The notes under the pieces: model-generated
What the model was told of the DNA's origin: nothing
Databases searched by the model: none
Seen by the model: the letters and a program-made list of their open reading frames with translations, nothing else
Part shown: piece after piece, positions 26,100-37,000 of the stretch
Numbering within the stretch: position 1 is the stretch's first letter
Layout of the letters: each line of letters starts with the position of its first letter
Source: an uncultured Gammaproteobacteria bacterium
Lineage (GTDB): Bacteria; Pseudomonadota; Gammaproteobacteria; Arenicellales; JAANXG01
Direction: 5' to 3'
Assembly (NCBI GenBank): GCA_947259395.1
Contig: CAMYMN010000006.1
Span: 1-53,975, forward strand
DNA: 53,975 nucleotides
Program-made: the position numbers and the translations under genes

Positions 26100-26166
26100 A
26101 AGCCACATTTTGCACCGAGGATCCCGAATGATGGCGACGGGGCGCCGTGGTGCAATTTGCGGGCGA
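26100..26166 (+). repeat. Compact copy of the dispersed repeat with both ends inverted
   Basis: AGCCACATTTTGCACCGAGG at 26101-26120 faces GGTGCAATTTGCGGGC ending near 26165. The arms TTGCACC and GGTGCAA pair, so the element can fold on itself with about 30 bases between the arms. The left part matches the consensus TAGCCCGCATATTGCACCAAGGATCCCGGATGATGGC found at other sites in the window. It fills most of the apbC downstream spacer. Confidence 0.65.
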
Positions 26167-26181
26167 GGGTGAGCGGAAATC

Positions 26182-26487
26182 GTGCGGCCACCACAAAACG
26201 ACGCTGAGTTTTTGGATCTCGTCGATCAGGCCATCTTCGAGATGGATGAGTTAGCGATCTGTGCCGAGGAGGATATGGATGACGAGATGGCTGATTTGGT
26301 GCAAACCTTCCGTAGTATCAGCCATCGGCTTCGGCAACTACACCAGCAGGTCGAACAAGGCAAACACCAGTTCGCAGACGGCAACGATCTGCCGTTCATG
26401 CCGTTAGTGCGCACGTATCGTCACGTCATTCCGATTTACCAACTATTCGATCTGTTGAATCAAGCCCACCGACGGGGTACCGCGTAG
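26182..26487 (+). CDS. Small hypothetical protein
   Basis: A 101-residue protein with no recognised family. It is acidic at the N-terminus (DLVDQAIFEMDELAICAEED), mostly helical by composition, and has one Cys. The region HRLRQLHQQVEQGKHQF suggests a short coiled coil. No signal peptide or membrane segment is seen. It starts with GTG at 26182 without a strong ribosome binding site and lies between apbC and aroC on the same strand. Clean helical composition and same-strand context support it being real; function is unknown. Confidence 0.6.
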   Translation: MRPPQNDAEFLDLVDQAIFEMDELAICAEEDMDDEMADLVQTFRSISHRLRQLHQQVEQGKHQFADGNDLPFMPLVRTYRHVIPIYQLFDLLNQAHRRGTA

Positions 26488-26560
26488 GCGATTACTCGCC
26501 AGCGGTGCCCATCGTTGATGCTCGCTACTTTAAACACGGTATTACTGATACCATTTTGTC

Positions 26561-27667
26561 ATGCCCGGAAACAGCTTTGGAAAATCGTTTTGCGTCACCA
26601 CTTTCGGTGAAAGTCATGGACCGATGCTGGGGTGCGTTGTGGACGGATGTCCGCCGGGCCTCGCCCTAGCCGCGGCAGACATCCAACGAGATCTGGATCG
26701 GCGCCGACCGGGGCAATCTCGCTACACCACACAACGGCGGGAAGCGGACCGTGTCGAGATCGTCTCCGGGGTGTTCGAGGGCACGACCACGGGCACGCCG
26801 ATCGGGTTGTTGATCAGAAATGAAGACCAGCGGGCACGGGATTACAACGACATCAAGAACACATTTCGGCCCGGACACGCGGATTACGTGTATGAACAGA
26901 AATACGGTGTTCGGGATCATCTAGGCGGCGGCCGCTCTTCCGCCCGCGAAACGGCGATGCGGGTGGCCGCAGGGGCGATCGCCAAGAAATACCTGGCGGA
27001 GAAGGCGAACACCGTGATCCGCGGTTATGTAGCGCAATTGGGACCGATCCGCATTGCGCGCTGCGACTGGGAAGAGATCCAAAACAACCCGTTTTTCTGT
27101 CCCGATGCGGACAAGGTGCCGGAGATGGAGGCGTATATTGACACGTTGCGCCGCGCGGGAGATTCTGTCGGCGCCCGCATCACGGTGGTTGCCAACGGCG
27201 TGCCGGTGGGGTTAGGAGAGCCTGTATTCGACCGTCTGGATGCTGAAATCGCGCACGCAATGATGAGTATCAACGCGGTTAAAGGTGTCGAGATCGGCGC
27301 CGGCTTTGCGAGTGTTGAGCAACGGGGCTCCGAGCACCGCGATGAGATGACGCCGGACGGCTTTTTGACCAATAACGCGGGGGGCGTCCTAGGCGGCATC
27401 TCAAGCGGTCAAGACATCGTGGTCAGCATCGTCCTCAAACCCACATCCAGCATTCAAGTGCCGGGACGTTCCATCGATCGAGACGGTCATCCCATCGAGG
27501 TGGTGACCAAGGGACGCCATGATCCTTGTGTCGGCATCCGCGCGACGCCGATTGCCGAGGCCATGCTCGCGATCGTCCTGATGGATCATTACCTGCGCCA
27601 ACGCGCGCAGAACGCCGACGTTAGATCGAGCGTTCCGATAATCCCTCCGCACCCTGAAGATACCTAA
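26561..27667 (+). CDS. aroC: Chorismate synthase
   Basis: A 368-residue FMN-dependent enzyme that makes chorismate from EPSP at the end of the shikimate pathway. Signatures are [18 protein letters not shown] (about 16-33), [33 protein letters not shown], and [20 protein letters not shown]. Length is slightly over the usual 360. Its product feeds tryptophan synthesis, whose trpF, trpB and trpA genes lie 11 kb downstream. Confidence 0.97.
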   Translation: MPGNSFGKSFCVTTFGESHGPMLGCVVDGCPPGLALAAADIQRDLDRRRPGQSRYTTQRREADRVEIVSGVFEGTTTGTPIGLLIRNEDQRARDYNDIKNTFRPGHADYVYEQKYGVRDHLGGGRSSARETAMRVAAGAIAKKYLAEKANTVIRGYVAQLGPIRIARCDWEEIQNNPFFCPDADKVPEMEAYIDTLRRAGDSVGARITVVANGVPVGLGEPVFDRLDAEIAHAMMSINAVKGVEIGAGFASVEQRGSEHRDEMTPDGFLTNNAGGVLGGISSGQDIVVSIVLKPTSSIQVPGRSIDRDGHPIEVVTKGRHDPCVGIRATPIAEAMLAIVLMDHYLRQRAQNADVRSSVPIIPPHPEDT

Positions 27668-27761
27668 AGTAAAAGTTGAAGAAAGTCATAATAATTCATA
27701 TTTATTAATCGGTTATACGATACTTTTAAGTTCATACTTTGAGGGCCAAATCCTGCTTTCC

Positions 27762-28907
27762 ATGCCGTATTGGCGCTTGTCTGGTTTTTACTTCTTCTTT
27801 TTCGCCTCGTTGGGCGTGCTCATACCGTACTGGGGCCTGTATCTCAAGTCTCTCGGTTTCAGTGCGTTAGAGATCGGTCAACTAGTGGCGTTGTTGCTGG
27901 CCACCAAGATTGTTGCGCCCAATGTGTGGGGATGGCTGGCTGATCGGTCCGGCCGCTGTATGACCGTGGTCCGGGCCGCCACGTTGCTGGCGATGCTTAT
28001 CTATGCCGCGGTTTTCTGGATCACCAGCTTTTGGGGTCTGGCGCTTGTGATGGTGGGATTTAGCTTCTTTTGGAATGCCTCACTGCCGCAGTTAGAGGCG
28101 ACGACCATGAAGCATCTGGGCGATCGCGCCGACCGCTACGGCAACATACGGGTGTGGGGTTCGGTCGGATTTATTGTCTTGGTGTTGAGTGTGGGGCCGT
28201 TCGTGGACCGTTACGGGCCGTCTGTCATCCTGCCCGTGTTGATGTCTTGTTTCGTTGGCATCTGGCTGGTGAGCCTGATCATCCCGGAAGGCGCGGGGAC
28301 GATTCCAAGTGAGCAGGGCAATCTGTTGGGTGTGTTTCGCCGTCCTGAGGTTGCCGCGTTCTTGTTCGCATGTTTTCTCATGCAGGCCAGCCACGCGCCG
28401 TTTTATACCTTCTTTTCCATCTACCTCGACGGCCATGACTACAGTAAGACGGTGATCGGGGTGCTGTGGGCGTTTGGGGTAATTTGCGAAATTGGTATGT
28501 TTCTCGTGATGCATCGGATATTCCGATGGACCCCGCTGCCCACGGTGCTGGCGGCCACCTTTGTCGTCACCGCGCTACGCTGGGTGGTGGTGGCTTTGTT
28601 TCCGCAGTATCTGGCGCTAATGGTAATCGCGCAGGGGATGCACGCAGTGACGTTCGGCGCGTACCATGCGACGGCGATTCAGCTCATCCATCGATTCTTT
28701 CAAGGTGCCCATCAGCACCGTGGTCAAGCGCTGTACAGCAGTATGAGCTTCGGCATGGGTGGCGCCTTGGGCAGCTTCTACAGCGGATACACCTGGGAGC
28801 ACTTGGGCCCGGTCGCCACGTTTGCGATCGCCGCCGCGTTGGCGCTTGCCGGGGCGTGGCTGGTGTGGGTGTGGATCCGGCCGGAGTTCACCGGTGCACG
28901 ACAGTGA
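27762..28907 (+). CDS. MFS transporter (3-phenylpropionate permease-like)
   Basis: A 381-residue inner-membrane protein with 12 predicted helices and major facilitator motifs: WGWLADRSGRCMTVVRAATL in the loop after TM2 and LPQLEATTMKHLGDRADRYG. The N-terminus YWRLSGFYFFFFASLGVLIP fits the MFS_1-like group that includes HcaT. The substrate cannot be told from sequence. It is preceded by an AT-rich spacer of about 95 bases after aroC and followed by a repeat. Confidence 0.87.
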   Translation: MPYWRLSGFYFFFFASLGVLIPYWGLYLKSLGFSALEIGQLVALLLATKIVAPNVWGWLADRSGRCMTVVRAATLLAMLIYAAVFWITSFWGLALVMVGFSFFWNASLPQLEATTMKHLGDRADRYGNIRVWGSVGFIVLVLSVGPFVDRYGPSVILPVLMSCFVGIWLVSLIIPEGAGTIPSEQGNLLGVFRRPEVAAFLFACFLMQASHAPFYTFFSIYLDGHDYSKTVIGVLWAFGVICEIGMFLVMHRIFRWTPLPTVLAATFVVTALRWVVVALFPQYLALMVIAQGMHAVTFGAYHATAIQLIHRFFQGAHQHRGQALYSSMSFGMGGALGSFYSGYTWEHLGPVATFAIAAALALAGAWLVWVWIRPEFTGARQ

Positions 28908-28974
28908 CAGTTGGGAATCGCTCGCACGGATGGTGGTTATCAGGCAAATTAGGATCAGGCCCGTAGTCGTGATG

Positions 28975-29070
28975 TCATCCTCAGGCGCAACGCGCCGCTT
29001 GTACCCGCACTGCGACTATGCGCAGCACAAGCACAGCAGGGGAAGGATGCTCGCCCGTTAGGTATGCGGG
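28975..29070 (-). repeat. Degenerate copy of the dispersed repeat
   Basis: On the minus strand this starts CTAGCCCGCATACC (forward 29055-29068), which matches the repeat end. The plus-strand stretch CACTGCGACTATGCGCAGCA (about 29010-29030) resembles the one following the 41997 copy. The element occupies the spacer between the MFS gene and the minus-strand hypothetical gene and ends beside the latter's stop codon. Confidence 0.5.
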
Positions 29071-29514
29071 CTAGTAACGAACGCGCCGTAACGGCAGGAT
29101 CTTCGTCGGCTCCAGGTTTGGTTCGATGTGCCCAGTACTGCGGATTGACGGCTTGCCGGCGCCGCGGTCGAGCAGTTCCCTCACGGTCCAGCCAATGTCG
29201 TCGATGAGATTGATCTGATCGATATCAGTCCGGCCCGACTGACTCAGGCGTGCCCGGAGGTTGCCGAGCGCATTGAAGGTCTCGGCGGCATGTACCGGTG
29301 CGTCCAGGTGGCCGCAGCGATTGGCCTTGTAAATGGCGCGAACCAGGTCAGTCACCAATTCATGATGGATCGATTCCGGCCCGATGAACTCGTGAATGTC
29401 CGGCGCCCGGGTTCGAACCGGTATATGGTGGCGGCCGATGGCATCCGCCAGATGGCGAATCAGGTTTCGGAACGTCACCGGTTTATTGTGGCGCGCAGTA
29501 TTGCCGTCTTGCAT
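29071..29514 (-). CDS. Hypothetical protein
   Basis: A 147-residue soluble protein I cannot assign to a family. Visible features are FRNLIRHLADAIGRHHIPV at about 15-33, IGPESIHHELVTDLVRAIY, and a basic C-terminus ending RRVRY. The third codon positions are GC-rich, as in the neighbouring genes, which supports true coding. It starts at an ATG at 29514 behind a weak AAGG and is divergent from leuC. No signal peptide or membrane segment. Confidence 0.55.
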   Translation of the reverse strand: MQDGNTARHNKPVTFRNLIRHLADAIGRHHIPVRTRAPDIHEFIGPESIHHELVTDLVRAIYKANRCGHLDAPVHAAETFNALGNLRARLSQSGRTDIDQINLIDDIGWTVRELLDRGAGKPSIRSTGHIEPNLEPTKILPLRRVRY

Positions 29515-29540
29515 TGCCTTATAAAAACACGAAATACTCG

Positions 29541-29603
29541 TGGTAACATCTTAAGTTGACTTCGTTAACAGAACAAACTTTATCACTGATTTAGATGTTA
29601 CCA
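29541..29603. promoter_or_regulatory. Inverted repeat flanking the leuC promoter
   Basis: TGGTAACATCT (29541-29551) and AGATGTTACCA (29593-29603) are perfect 11-base inverses. One lies just upstream of the putative -35 box and the other ends two bases before the leuC ATG. The pair could be two half-sites of a looped operator or, if the left arm is transcribed, a leader hairpin covering the ribosome binding site. Confidence 0.55.
29556..29584 (+). promoter_or_regulatory. Candidate sigma-70 promoter of leuC
   Basis: TTGACT (29556-29561), 17 bases, then TTTATC (29579-29584), followed by the start codon 22 bases later. The -35 matches the consensus at five of six positions, the -10 is weaker. 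It lies inside the 11-base inverted repeat. Confidence 0.45.
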
Positions 29604-29605
29604 CT

Positions 29606-31006
29606 ATGGCCGGAAAGACTTTATATGACAAGCTTTGGGATGCGCATGTCGTTCGTCAGGACGATGACGGTACCTGTTTGCTATATGTGGATTGTCATTT
29701 AGTGCATGAAGTGACGTCACCGCAGGCCTTTGAAGGCCTGCGTTTGATGGGCCGCAGCCCGTGGCGCCCCAATGCCAATCTCGCGGTTCCGGATCACAAC
29801 ATACCAACAACACACCGCGATGCCCCGATCGCCGATCCGGTATCGAAACTGCAAGTAGACACGCTCGATAAAAATACGCGGGAGTTCGGGATTTTGAAGT
29901 TCGAAATTAACGATCTGCGCCAAGGAATCGTTCACATCATTGGGCCGGAGCAAGGCGCAACCTTGCCGGGTATGACTGTCGTTTGCGGTGATTCGCACAC
30001 GTCGACCCATGGTGCGCTCGCCACCCTTGCGTTCGGAATCGGAACCTCGGAGGTCGAGCATGTATTAGCGACGCAATGCTTGACGCAGAAAAAATCCGGC
30101 AACATGCGCATCGTCGTAAACGGGAAGTTGACACCCGGTGTGACCGCCAAGGACATCATATTGACGATCATTGGACACATCGGCACCGCTGGGGGCACCG
30201 GCTACACGATTGAATACTCCGGTTCGGCAATTCAAACTCTTTCCGTTGAAGGACGTATGACGGTGTGTAATATGACCATCGAAGCGGGGGCGCGAGCCGG
30301 TATGGTCGCGTGTGATGACAAAACCCTGGAATACGTATCAGGCCGCGCCTACGCACCGCGGGATGAGATGTGGGCACGAGCCTGCGATGATTGGCAGCAT
30401 CTGCATAGCGACCCAGACGCCGTGTTTGACCGGGAAATCGCCCTGGATGCCGGCGTCATTGAGCCGCAAGTGACGTGGGGCACCTCGCCGGAAATGGTGG
30501 TCCCGGTCAGCGGTGGGGTTCCGCATCCAGACGTAACCGAGCCGGCAAAGCGGGAAGGACGTGTGCGGGCACTGGAGTATATGGATCTGGAACCAGGCAC
30601 TGCGATACAGGATATACACCTGGACAAAGTCTTTATTGGTTCATGTACCAATGCGCGAATCGAGGATCTGCGTGACGCAGCGCGTGTCATTGGCGGCCGC
30701 AAAGTGGCCAACAACATCAAACTGGCGATGGTGGTGCCCGGGTCCGGACTAATAAAGCGGCAGGCCGAGCAGGAGGGCCTTGATCGCATATTCAAGGATG
30801 CGGGCTTCGACTGGCGCGAGCCGGGATGCTCGATGTGCTTGGCAATGAATGCTGACCGTTTGGATCCGGGTGAGCGCTGCGCATCCACGTCCAATCGAAA
30901 TTTCGAAGGCCGCCAGGGACGCGGTGGCCGTACTCATCTGGTGTCACCGGCGATGGCGGCGGCGGCGGCAGTCACCGGACATTTTGTCGACGTACGTGAT
31001 TTTTGA
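29606..31006 (+). CDS. leuC: 3-isopropylmalate dehydratase large subunit
   Basis: A 466-residue aconitase-family enzyme; with LeuD it converts 2-isopropylmalate to 3-isopropylmalate in leucine synthesis. The N-terminus [13 protein letters not shown] and motifs [32 protein letters not shown] and [15 protein letters not shown] are visible; the three Cys hold the 4Fe-4S cluster. Length equals that of E. coli LeuC (466). It is the first gene of leuCDB-asd. No classical leucine leader peptide was found upstream. Confidence 0.97.
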   Translation: MAGKTLYDKLWDAHVVRQDDDGTCLLYVDCHLVHEVTSPQAFEGLRLMGRSPWRPNANLAVPDHNIPTTHRDAPIADPVSKLQVDTLDKNTREFGILKFEINDLRQGIVHIIGPEQGATLPGMTVVCGDSHTSTHGALATLAFGIGTSEVEHVLATQCLTQKKSGNMRIVVNGKLTPGVTAKDIILTIIGHIGTAGGTGYTIEYSGSAIQTLSVEGRMTVCNMTIEAGARAGMVACDDKTLEYVSGRAYAPRDEMWARACDDWQHLHSDPDAVFDREIALDAGVIEPQVTWGTSPEMVVPVSGGVPHPDVTEPAKREGRVRALEYMDLEPGTAIQDIHLDKVFIGSCTNARIEDLRDAARVIGGRKVANNIKLAMVVPGSGLIKRQAEQEGLDRIFKDAGFDWREPGCSMCLAMNADRLDPGERCASTSNRNFEGRQGRGGRTHLVSPAMAAAAAVTGHFVDVRDF

Positions 31007-31008
31007 TT

Positions 31009-31659
31009 ATGCAGAAATTTACTCAATTTAGCGGCTTGGTGGCGCCGATGAATCGGTCCAACGTCGATACTGATGCGATCATCGCAAAACAATACCTAAA
31101 ATCGATTAAGCGTACCGGTTTCGGCCCCAATCTTTTCGACGATTGGCGCTATCTGGATCCCGGCGAACCGGGTCAGGATCACACCAAGCGGCGGCTCAAC
31201 CCCGACTTCGTACTCAATCAGGATCGTTATCGCGACGCACAGATCCTGCTGGCGAAAGAGAATTTCGGCTGTGGATCATCACGGGAACACGCGCCGTGGG
31301 CGTTTTTGGATTACGGGTTTCGTGTCTTGATCGCAACGAGTTTCGCCGATATCTTCTATAACAATTGCCTCAAAAACGGGCTGTTACCGGTGGTGCTTCC
31401 GGCTGCTGCCGTGGACACACTATTTGAACAGGTCGAGTCTACGCCAGGGTACCGGTTAACGGTCGATCTTCAGGCTCAGACCGTCACCACTCCCAGTGAC
31501 GAGATCATGTCATTCGAGATCGATCCGGCGCGCAAACATCGTCTGCTGAATGGGCTCGATGATATTGAGTTAACGTTGCAGCACGCCGACGAGGTTCGCG
31601 CCTATGAAGTCAGGCGTCGGGAGCATGCTCCTTGGTTGTTTATCGGTTTTGACGTCTAG
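31009..31659 (+). CDS. leuD: 3-isopropylmalate dehydratase small subunit
   Basis: A 216-residue swivel-domain subunit partner of LeuC. Motifs include [19 protein letters not shown] near the N-terminus and [20 protein letters not shown], the substrate-binding loop, in the middle. The ATG at 31009 lies two bases after the leuC stop. Length is that of long-form LeuD (about 200-215). Confidence 0.97.
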   Translation: MQKFTQFSGLVAPMNRSNVDTDAIIAKQYLKSIKRTGFGPNLFDDWRYLDPGEPGQDHTKRRLNPDFVLNQDRYRDAQILLAKENFGCGSSREHAPWAFLDYGFRVLIATSFADIFYNNCLKNGLLPVVLPAAAVDTLFEQVESTPGYRLTVDLQAQTVTTPSDEIMSFEIDPARKHRLLNGLDDIELTLQHADEVRAYEVRRREHAPWLFIGFDV

Positions 31660-31727
31660 CCAGCATATTGTTCCCACCGGCCGATATGAACCATCATCGG
31701 CGCAATCGTAATTGAAAGATTCGAGAC

Positions 31728-32825
31728 ATGGCCAAGACTATATTGTGTTTGCCAGGTGATGGCATTGGACCCGAAGTCACTGCCGAAGCGATAAAACTGT
31801 TGGAGTGCCTGAACAGCGATTTCGGGTTATCGTTGCGTATCGAGCGCGGTTCGGTCGGGGGCAGCGCCTACGATCAGCACGGTGTGCCATTACCGGATAC
31901 TACGTTGGTTGCGGCCCATGCGGCGGATGCAGTGATACTCGGCGCCGTCGGCGGTCCAAAGTGGGAAGCACTGCCCTACGAGGCGCGGCCGGAGCGTGGC
32001 TTGCTGGCCCTGCGTTCGGAACTCGAGTTGTTTGCCAATCTGCGTCCGGCGGTGACGTATCCGCAGTTGGCCGATGCGTCCAGCCTAAAGACGGAACTGG
32101 TGTCGGGACTAGACATCATGATCGTGCGCGAACTAACCGGCGGGATCTACTTTGGGGAGCCGCGGGGCGTGCGTACCGTCGCAACCGGGGAGCGGGAGGG
32201 GTTCAATACCCTGATTTATCGGGAGTCGGAAATTGAACGAATCGTGCGTATGGCATTCGATGTGGCGCGTAAGCGCAATGGGCGCTTGTGCTCCGTGGAC
32301 AAGGCGAATGTTCTGGAGGCCACGGAACTGTGGCGCGAGGTTGCAACTTCGATTGGAAAAGAGTACGCGGATGTCGCGTTGTCCCATATGTATGTAGACA
32401 ACGCAGCGATGCAGTTGGTGTGCCGGCCCAAGCAGTTCGACGTGATTGTTACCACCAACATGTTCGGCGACATACTCTCAGATGTAGCGGCAATGTTAAC
32501 GGGTTCCATCGGGATGCTGCCGTCCGCCTCACTGGCTGCGGATGGCAAAGGTATGTATGAACCGATCCATGGGTCGGCGCCCGACATCGCCGGCAAGGGT
32601 ATTGCTAATCCCCTGGCAACGCTGCTGTCGGTGGCGATGATGCTCCGCTATTCATTGAATGAATCGCGCCTGGCGGCCCTGGTGGAAACGGCCGTGGAGC
32701 GGGTGTTGGACAAAAAATTACGCACTGCTGATCTCGTTGCGGAGGGCGCTTCCTCCGTGAGCACATCGCAAATGGGTGATGCGGTGGTGGCGGCGCTGCG
32801 GGATTTCTCTGACGACGTTTCGTAA
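31728..32825 (+). CDS. leuB: 3-isopropylmalate dehydrogenase
   Basis: A 365-residue NAD-dependent oxidative decarboxylase, third step of the leucine branch. It has the signatures [18 protein letters not shown], the substrate-binding [15 protein letters not shown], the metal-site [17 protein letters not shown] and [15 protein letters not shown]. Normal length. It follows leuD by 68 bases and ends 22 bases before asd. Confidence 0.97.
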   Translation: MAKTILCLPGDGIGPEVTAEAIKLLECLNSDFGLSLRIERGSVGGSAYDQHGVPLPDTTLVAAHAADAVILGAVGGPKWEALPYEARPERGLLALRSELELFANLRPAVTYPQLADASSLKTELVSGLDIMIVRELTGGIYFGEPRGVRTVATGEREGFNTLIYRESEIERIVRMAFDVARKRNGRLCSVDKANVLEATELWREVATSIGKEYADVALSHMYVDNAAMQLVCRPKQFDVIVTTNMFGDILSDVAAMLTGSIGMLPSASLAADGKGMYEPIHGSAPDIAGKGIANPLATLLSVAMMLRYSLNESRLAALVETAVERVLDKKLRTADLVAEGASSVSTSQMGDAVVAALRDFSDDVS

Positions 32826-32847
32826 GCACCAATTAGAATTTGAGAAT

Positions 32848-33882
32848 ATGGCAAATCGTTACAACGTGGCCGTCGTGGGAGCTACCGGCGCGGTCGGCGA
32901 CGCGATGTTAGATATTTTGGAACAACGCAGTTTCCCGATCGCAGATATCTTTCCGTTGGCGAGCAGTCGCTCCGAGGGAAAGACGGTGACTTTCAGCGGA
33001 CGCGAATACAAGGTAGGCAACCTTGCCGATTTTGATTTTGACGGCGTCGATATCGGTTTGTTTTCTGCAGGCGCCTCGGTGTCTGCCGAATTTGCCCCGC
33101 TTGCAGCACAAGCAGAGTGTGTCGTGATCGACAACACCTCTCAATTCCGGTACGACGATGACATCCCATTGGTGGTTACGGAAGTCAATCCGGAAGCCAT
33201 AGCCGGCTACCGCAACCGCGGCATAATTGCCAACCCCAACTGTTCCACCATCCAATTAGTGGTCGCCCTCAAGCCAATCTACGACGCCGTCGGGATTGAA
33301 CGAATCAACGTGTGTACTTATCAAGCAGTATCCGGGACCGGGAAGGCGGCGATGGAAGAGTTGGCTAGTCAGACAGCGGCATTGCTGAACGGGAAGGAGA
33401 TCTCGCTCCATGTCTATCCGAAGCAAATCGCTTTTAACGTGTTACCGCATATTGATGTTTTCCAAGATAACGGCTACACAAAAGAGGAGATGAAGATGGT
33501 TTGGGAGACACAAAAGATTTTAGGCGATGCCGATCTACGTATTAATCCCACCACCGCGAGGGTACCGGTGTTCTACGGTCATTCGGAGGCGGTGCATATT
33601 GAGACCGTTGATAAGATCACTGCCCAACAAGCCCGTGATCTGTTGCAGCATGCGCCGGGTGTCGTGGTGATCGATGAACGTAAGGACGGCGGATATCCGA
33701 CCGCGGTGACCGACGGTGCGCATCACGATGCGGTGTTTGTAGGCCGTATTCGTGAGGACATTTCCTGCCCCCGCGGGCTGGATTTATGGGTCGTTGCGGA
33801 TAATGTTCGCAAAGGCGCGGCGCTGAATAGTGTACAGATCGGCGAACATTTGATAAAAGCTTATTTATCGTCTAAGAGTTAG
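32848..33882 (+). CDS. asd: Aspartate-semialdehyde dehydrogenase
   Basis: A 344-residue NADPH-dependent enzyme making aspartate semialdehyde for lysine, threonine, methionine and cell-wall diaminopimelate. The N-terminal nucleotide-binding loop is VAVVGATGAVGDAML, the catalytic Cys sits in NPNCSTIQLVVALKP, and GHSEAVHIET is present. The start at 32848 puts the loop where the family has it; an upstream ATG would overlap leuB. The leuB-asd-fimV-truA order is typical of Pseudomonas-like gammaproteobacteria. Confidence 0.96.
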   Translation: MANRYNVAVVGATGAVGDAMLDILEQRSFPIADIFPLASSRSEGKTVTFSGREYKVGNLADFDFDGVDIGLFSAGASVSAEFAPLAAQAECVVIDNTSQFRYDDDIPLVVTEVNPEAIAGYRNRGIIANPNCSTIQLVVALKPIYDAVGIERINVCTYQAVSGTGKAAMEELASQTAALLNGKEISLHVYPKQIAFNVLPHIDVFQDNGYTKEEMKMVWETQKILGDADLRINPTTARVPVFYGHSEAVHIETVDKITAQQARDLLQHAPGVVVIDERKDGGYPTAVTDGAHHDAVFVGRIREDISCPRGLDLWVVADNVRKGAALNSVQIGEHLIKAYLSSKS

Positions 33883-34075
33883 TTAACAATCATCAAGAGC
33901 ATTGCTAAAATATCAAGCTAACTGCCAGTGAAAAAGGCGTTTTCTTAACTGTGACCAATCTAGCCCGAGTGCTAAGGTGCACACGATAATAAACGAGGAA
34001 CACAACAGCAGATGCCAGGCTTAACTACAATTTTTGCATTAAATTCCATTGGTTATACGCTTTTTCGTGGATAAG

Positions 34076-37000
34076 ATGTTCGCTGTGTTGACGACAACTG
34101 ACCACAGACCGCGGCGGGGCCTGTGTGGTGCAGCGCTTGCGGTGGCGTGTTTTTTGGCTTTAGGCGACGCCTTCGCGCTGGGATTGGGCAAGCTGCGGGT
34201 GAAATCGGCGTTGGATCAGCCGCTGGCGGCAGAGATCGAGTTAACATCGGTTCAAGAGGCGGAACTCGAGACCCTCAAGGCGGGGCTATCCGCGCGGGAG
34301 GACTTCATTCGCGCCAACGTTGATAGACCGGAATTCTTGGGCGCGCTGAAGTTTGAAATCGTCACGGACGCGGAACGGCCACTCATTAAGATAACCACCG
34401 AGCAAGCGGCAAGGGAGCCATTTCTCCATTTCTTGATTACCATCGAGTGGGCCGGCGGCGAGTTGATCAGAGAATACACCGCGTTACTTGACCCGCCAAC
34501 GTATGCCTTGGACATACCGGCGTCGGTGAGTAGTCCGCGGGTAGTGGGTGAGGCGCAGCCCGAAGCTGTAGCCGAGGCGCAGCCCGAAGAGCCCGAAGCC
34601 GTAGCCGAGGCGCAGCCCGAACAGCCCGAAGCCGTAGCCGAGGCGCAGCCCGAACAGCCCGAAGCCGTAGACGAGGCGGTGATGTCTCCGGCCCCGCCCG
34701 CAGATGAGGCGACGGCAATGGCTTCGGCGCCGGCCACGAGCGGTGTGCGCAGCGGTGAGTATGGGCCTACGCAGAAGGGTGACACGTTGTGGTCGATTGC
34801 GTCGAAGCTGGATGTGGGAGACGCCGAAATCAACATCTTTCAAATAATGATCGCCCTGCTGCGCGAAAATCCGGATGCGTTTGTCAACTTTAATATCAAC
34901 CGCCTCAAAGTCGGGCAAATCCTGAAGCTCGATAACATCTCAACAGTCACCGAGATAACCAAACCAGAGGCAAGCACCGTCTACACTGCGCATCTAGAAG
35001 AGTGGCAAGCCTATAAAATACAGATTGCGCAGGCGAGCCAGATCGCGCTGGTGCCGGCGGCGACGAGCGAAGCGCCGCAAGATACGGATGCTGCTGGCGC
35101 AGTGTCGACTGCGGCCGAGAAAGAGAGCATGGCACAACAGGCCGCCACTGCGGAGGCCAAACCCGACGAAGGTCCGGCACAAGTCGCGGAAACGACCGGC
35201 ACGGAAGCCACGGAGACCGATGTGCTACGCATCGTTCGCGCTACTGTCGACGAGACTGCTGAACAGTCCACCGAGCAAACTGCCGGCCTGCGAGCAGCCG
35301 AGGCTGAAGCCCAGGCGCTGAAAAGCCAAATACAGCTTCTCGAGGAAACGCTAACGTCACGGGAGCTGGAAAACAAAGAGTTGCGCGAGCGAGTCGCATT
35401 GCTGGAGAGTCAGGTCGAAAAGACCAATCGGCTCATCGAGTTGCAGAGCGAGCAGATGGCGCAGTTGCAGCAGCGTGCGGAAGTAGCACCGCCGACGCCT
35501 GCTCAGCCACCGGTGCCCGCTGCTGCGGTGGCGACGGGGGAACAGGCGGCGGCGACCGAGGTCGCCAAATCCGAGGTGAAACAGCCCGCCCAACCAGAGG
35601 CACCGGCGAAACCAGATGTACAAGCTAAATCAGACGTCACAGCCAAGCCTGAGGTTAAACCCGAGGCGAAGGCGGCGGCTGCACCCAAGGTCGCGGAGAA
35701 ACCGAAACAGCCCGCCGCCAAGCCAAAACCAAAGCGGACCGCCAAGGTCACGGCCAAGCCCAAAAAATCCGTCCCGTGGTGGCAGGACATCCTTGACAGC
35801 CTGTTTTCCAGTTGGCAGTACCTACTCGGCCTCGGCGTTGCCGCTGTTGCTTTGTTAGTCGGACTACTGCAAATGATACGCCGCCGCCGTTCGATAGCCG
35901 AATTTGAGGAAAGTATCTTGACTGGCAGTGTGTTGGACGGGCAAACCGATACCACCGATACCACCCGGGCGACAGGCGCCACCGACACCTCTTTTTTGAG
36001 TGATTTTGGCATGGCGGGGATGGGTACGGTGCAGGCAGACGAAGTGGATCCGCTCGCCGAATCGGAAGTTTATCTTGCCTACGGTCGCGACGAGCAAGCA
36101 GAAGAAGTGCTCAAAGAGGCCATTAAGAAAGATTCCGGGCGGCACGAACTCAAGTTGAAACTGCTCGAAATCTATCAACAGCGTAACGATCTCAAGGCAT
36201 TCGAGACGCTGGCCGAAGAGCTCTATCCAGCGGGTGATAAAGGTGATCCGGTGATCTGGCAACAGGTGGTGGCGATGGGCCGCACCATGAATCCGCACAA
36301 TCCATTGTTTAGCCAAGAAATCCCCGTCGCGGTGGCGGCTGCTGCCAACGAACACAGTGCCGACGATATCGCTGCCGGCGTCATGAGTCCGGAAGTGTCG
36401 GGGGATACGCCGCTGCAGCCGTTTCCGGAACCGGATGACGATTCTAAGCTGGCAGCAGAACTCGAGAAGCTCAGGGACGAGGCTGGCGCTCAGCAGCAGG
36501 CCGATCAACAGGTGGTCACTGGCGGTGACGAACTTGCGGCGCCAGAACCGGTAGCAAAGGCCGAGGAACCCGCCGGGGCGACGATGCAAGCGGCGGCGGA
36601 TACGGCTATGCCGCCGGAACAGTTAGAAGCACAAGCCGTTAGCGAACTCGACGACGTGGATTTCGATCTGGACTTCGAGGCATTAGAGGCCGAGGCCCAG
36701 CAGCCGATAGAAGCAGCAGAAGTGGCGGAACAGGTGTCCGAGGGCTTGGATTTTGAGTTACCGCCGGCAACCGGTCCCGATATCGCCGAAGAGGCCGAAC
36801 AGCCCGAAGAGGCCGAACAGCGTGTGGCGAACGTCACGCCATTGCCCGGAAACAAGACCACGGCGCCGGCGCCCACCATTGAGATGACGCCCGAATCCAC
36901 CGAGTCCGAGGTCGCGTCGCAACGGGCCACGTTCAAGACGTCCGCCGAACTAGAAGAGATGTCAGCCGCCGGCGCAGAGTCGGGAGCCGCCATCGTTGGC

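Noticed and set aside
29395..29430. GGTTCGAACC-like sequence as part of a tRNA
   Set aside because: No acceptor, D or anticodon arms can be folded around it; it lies inside a protein-coding frame.
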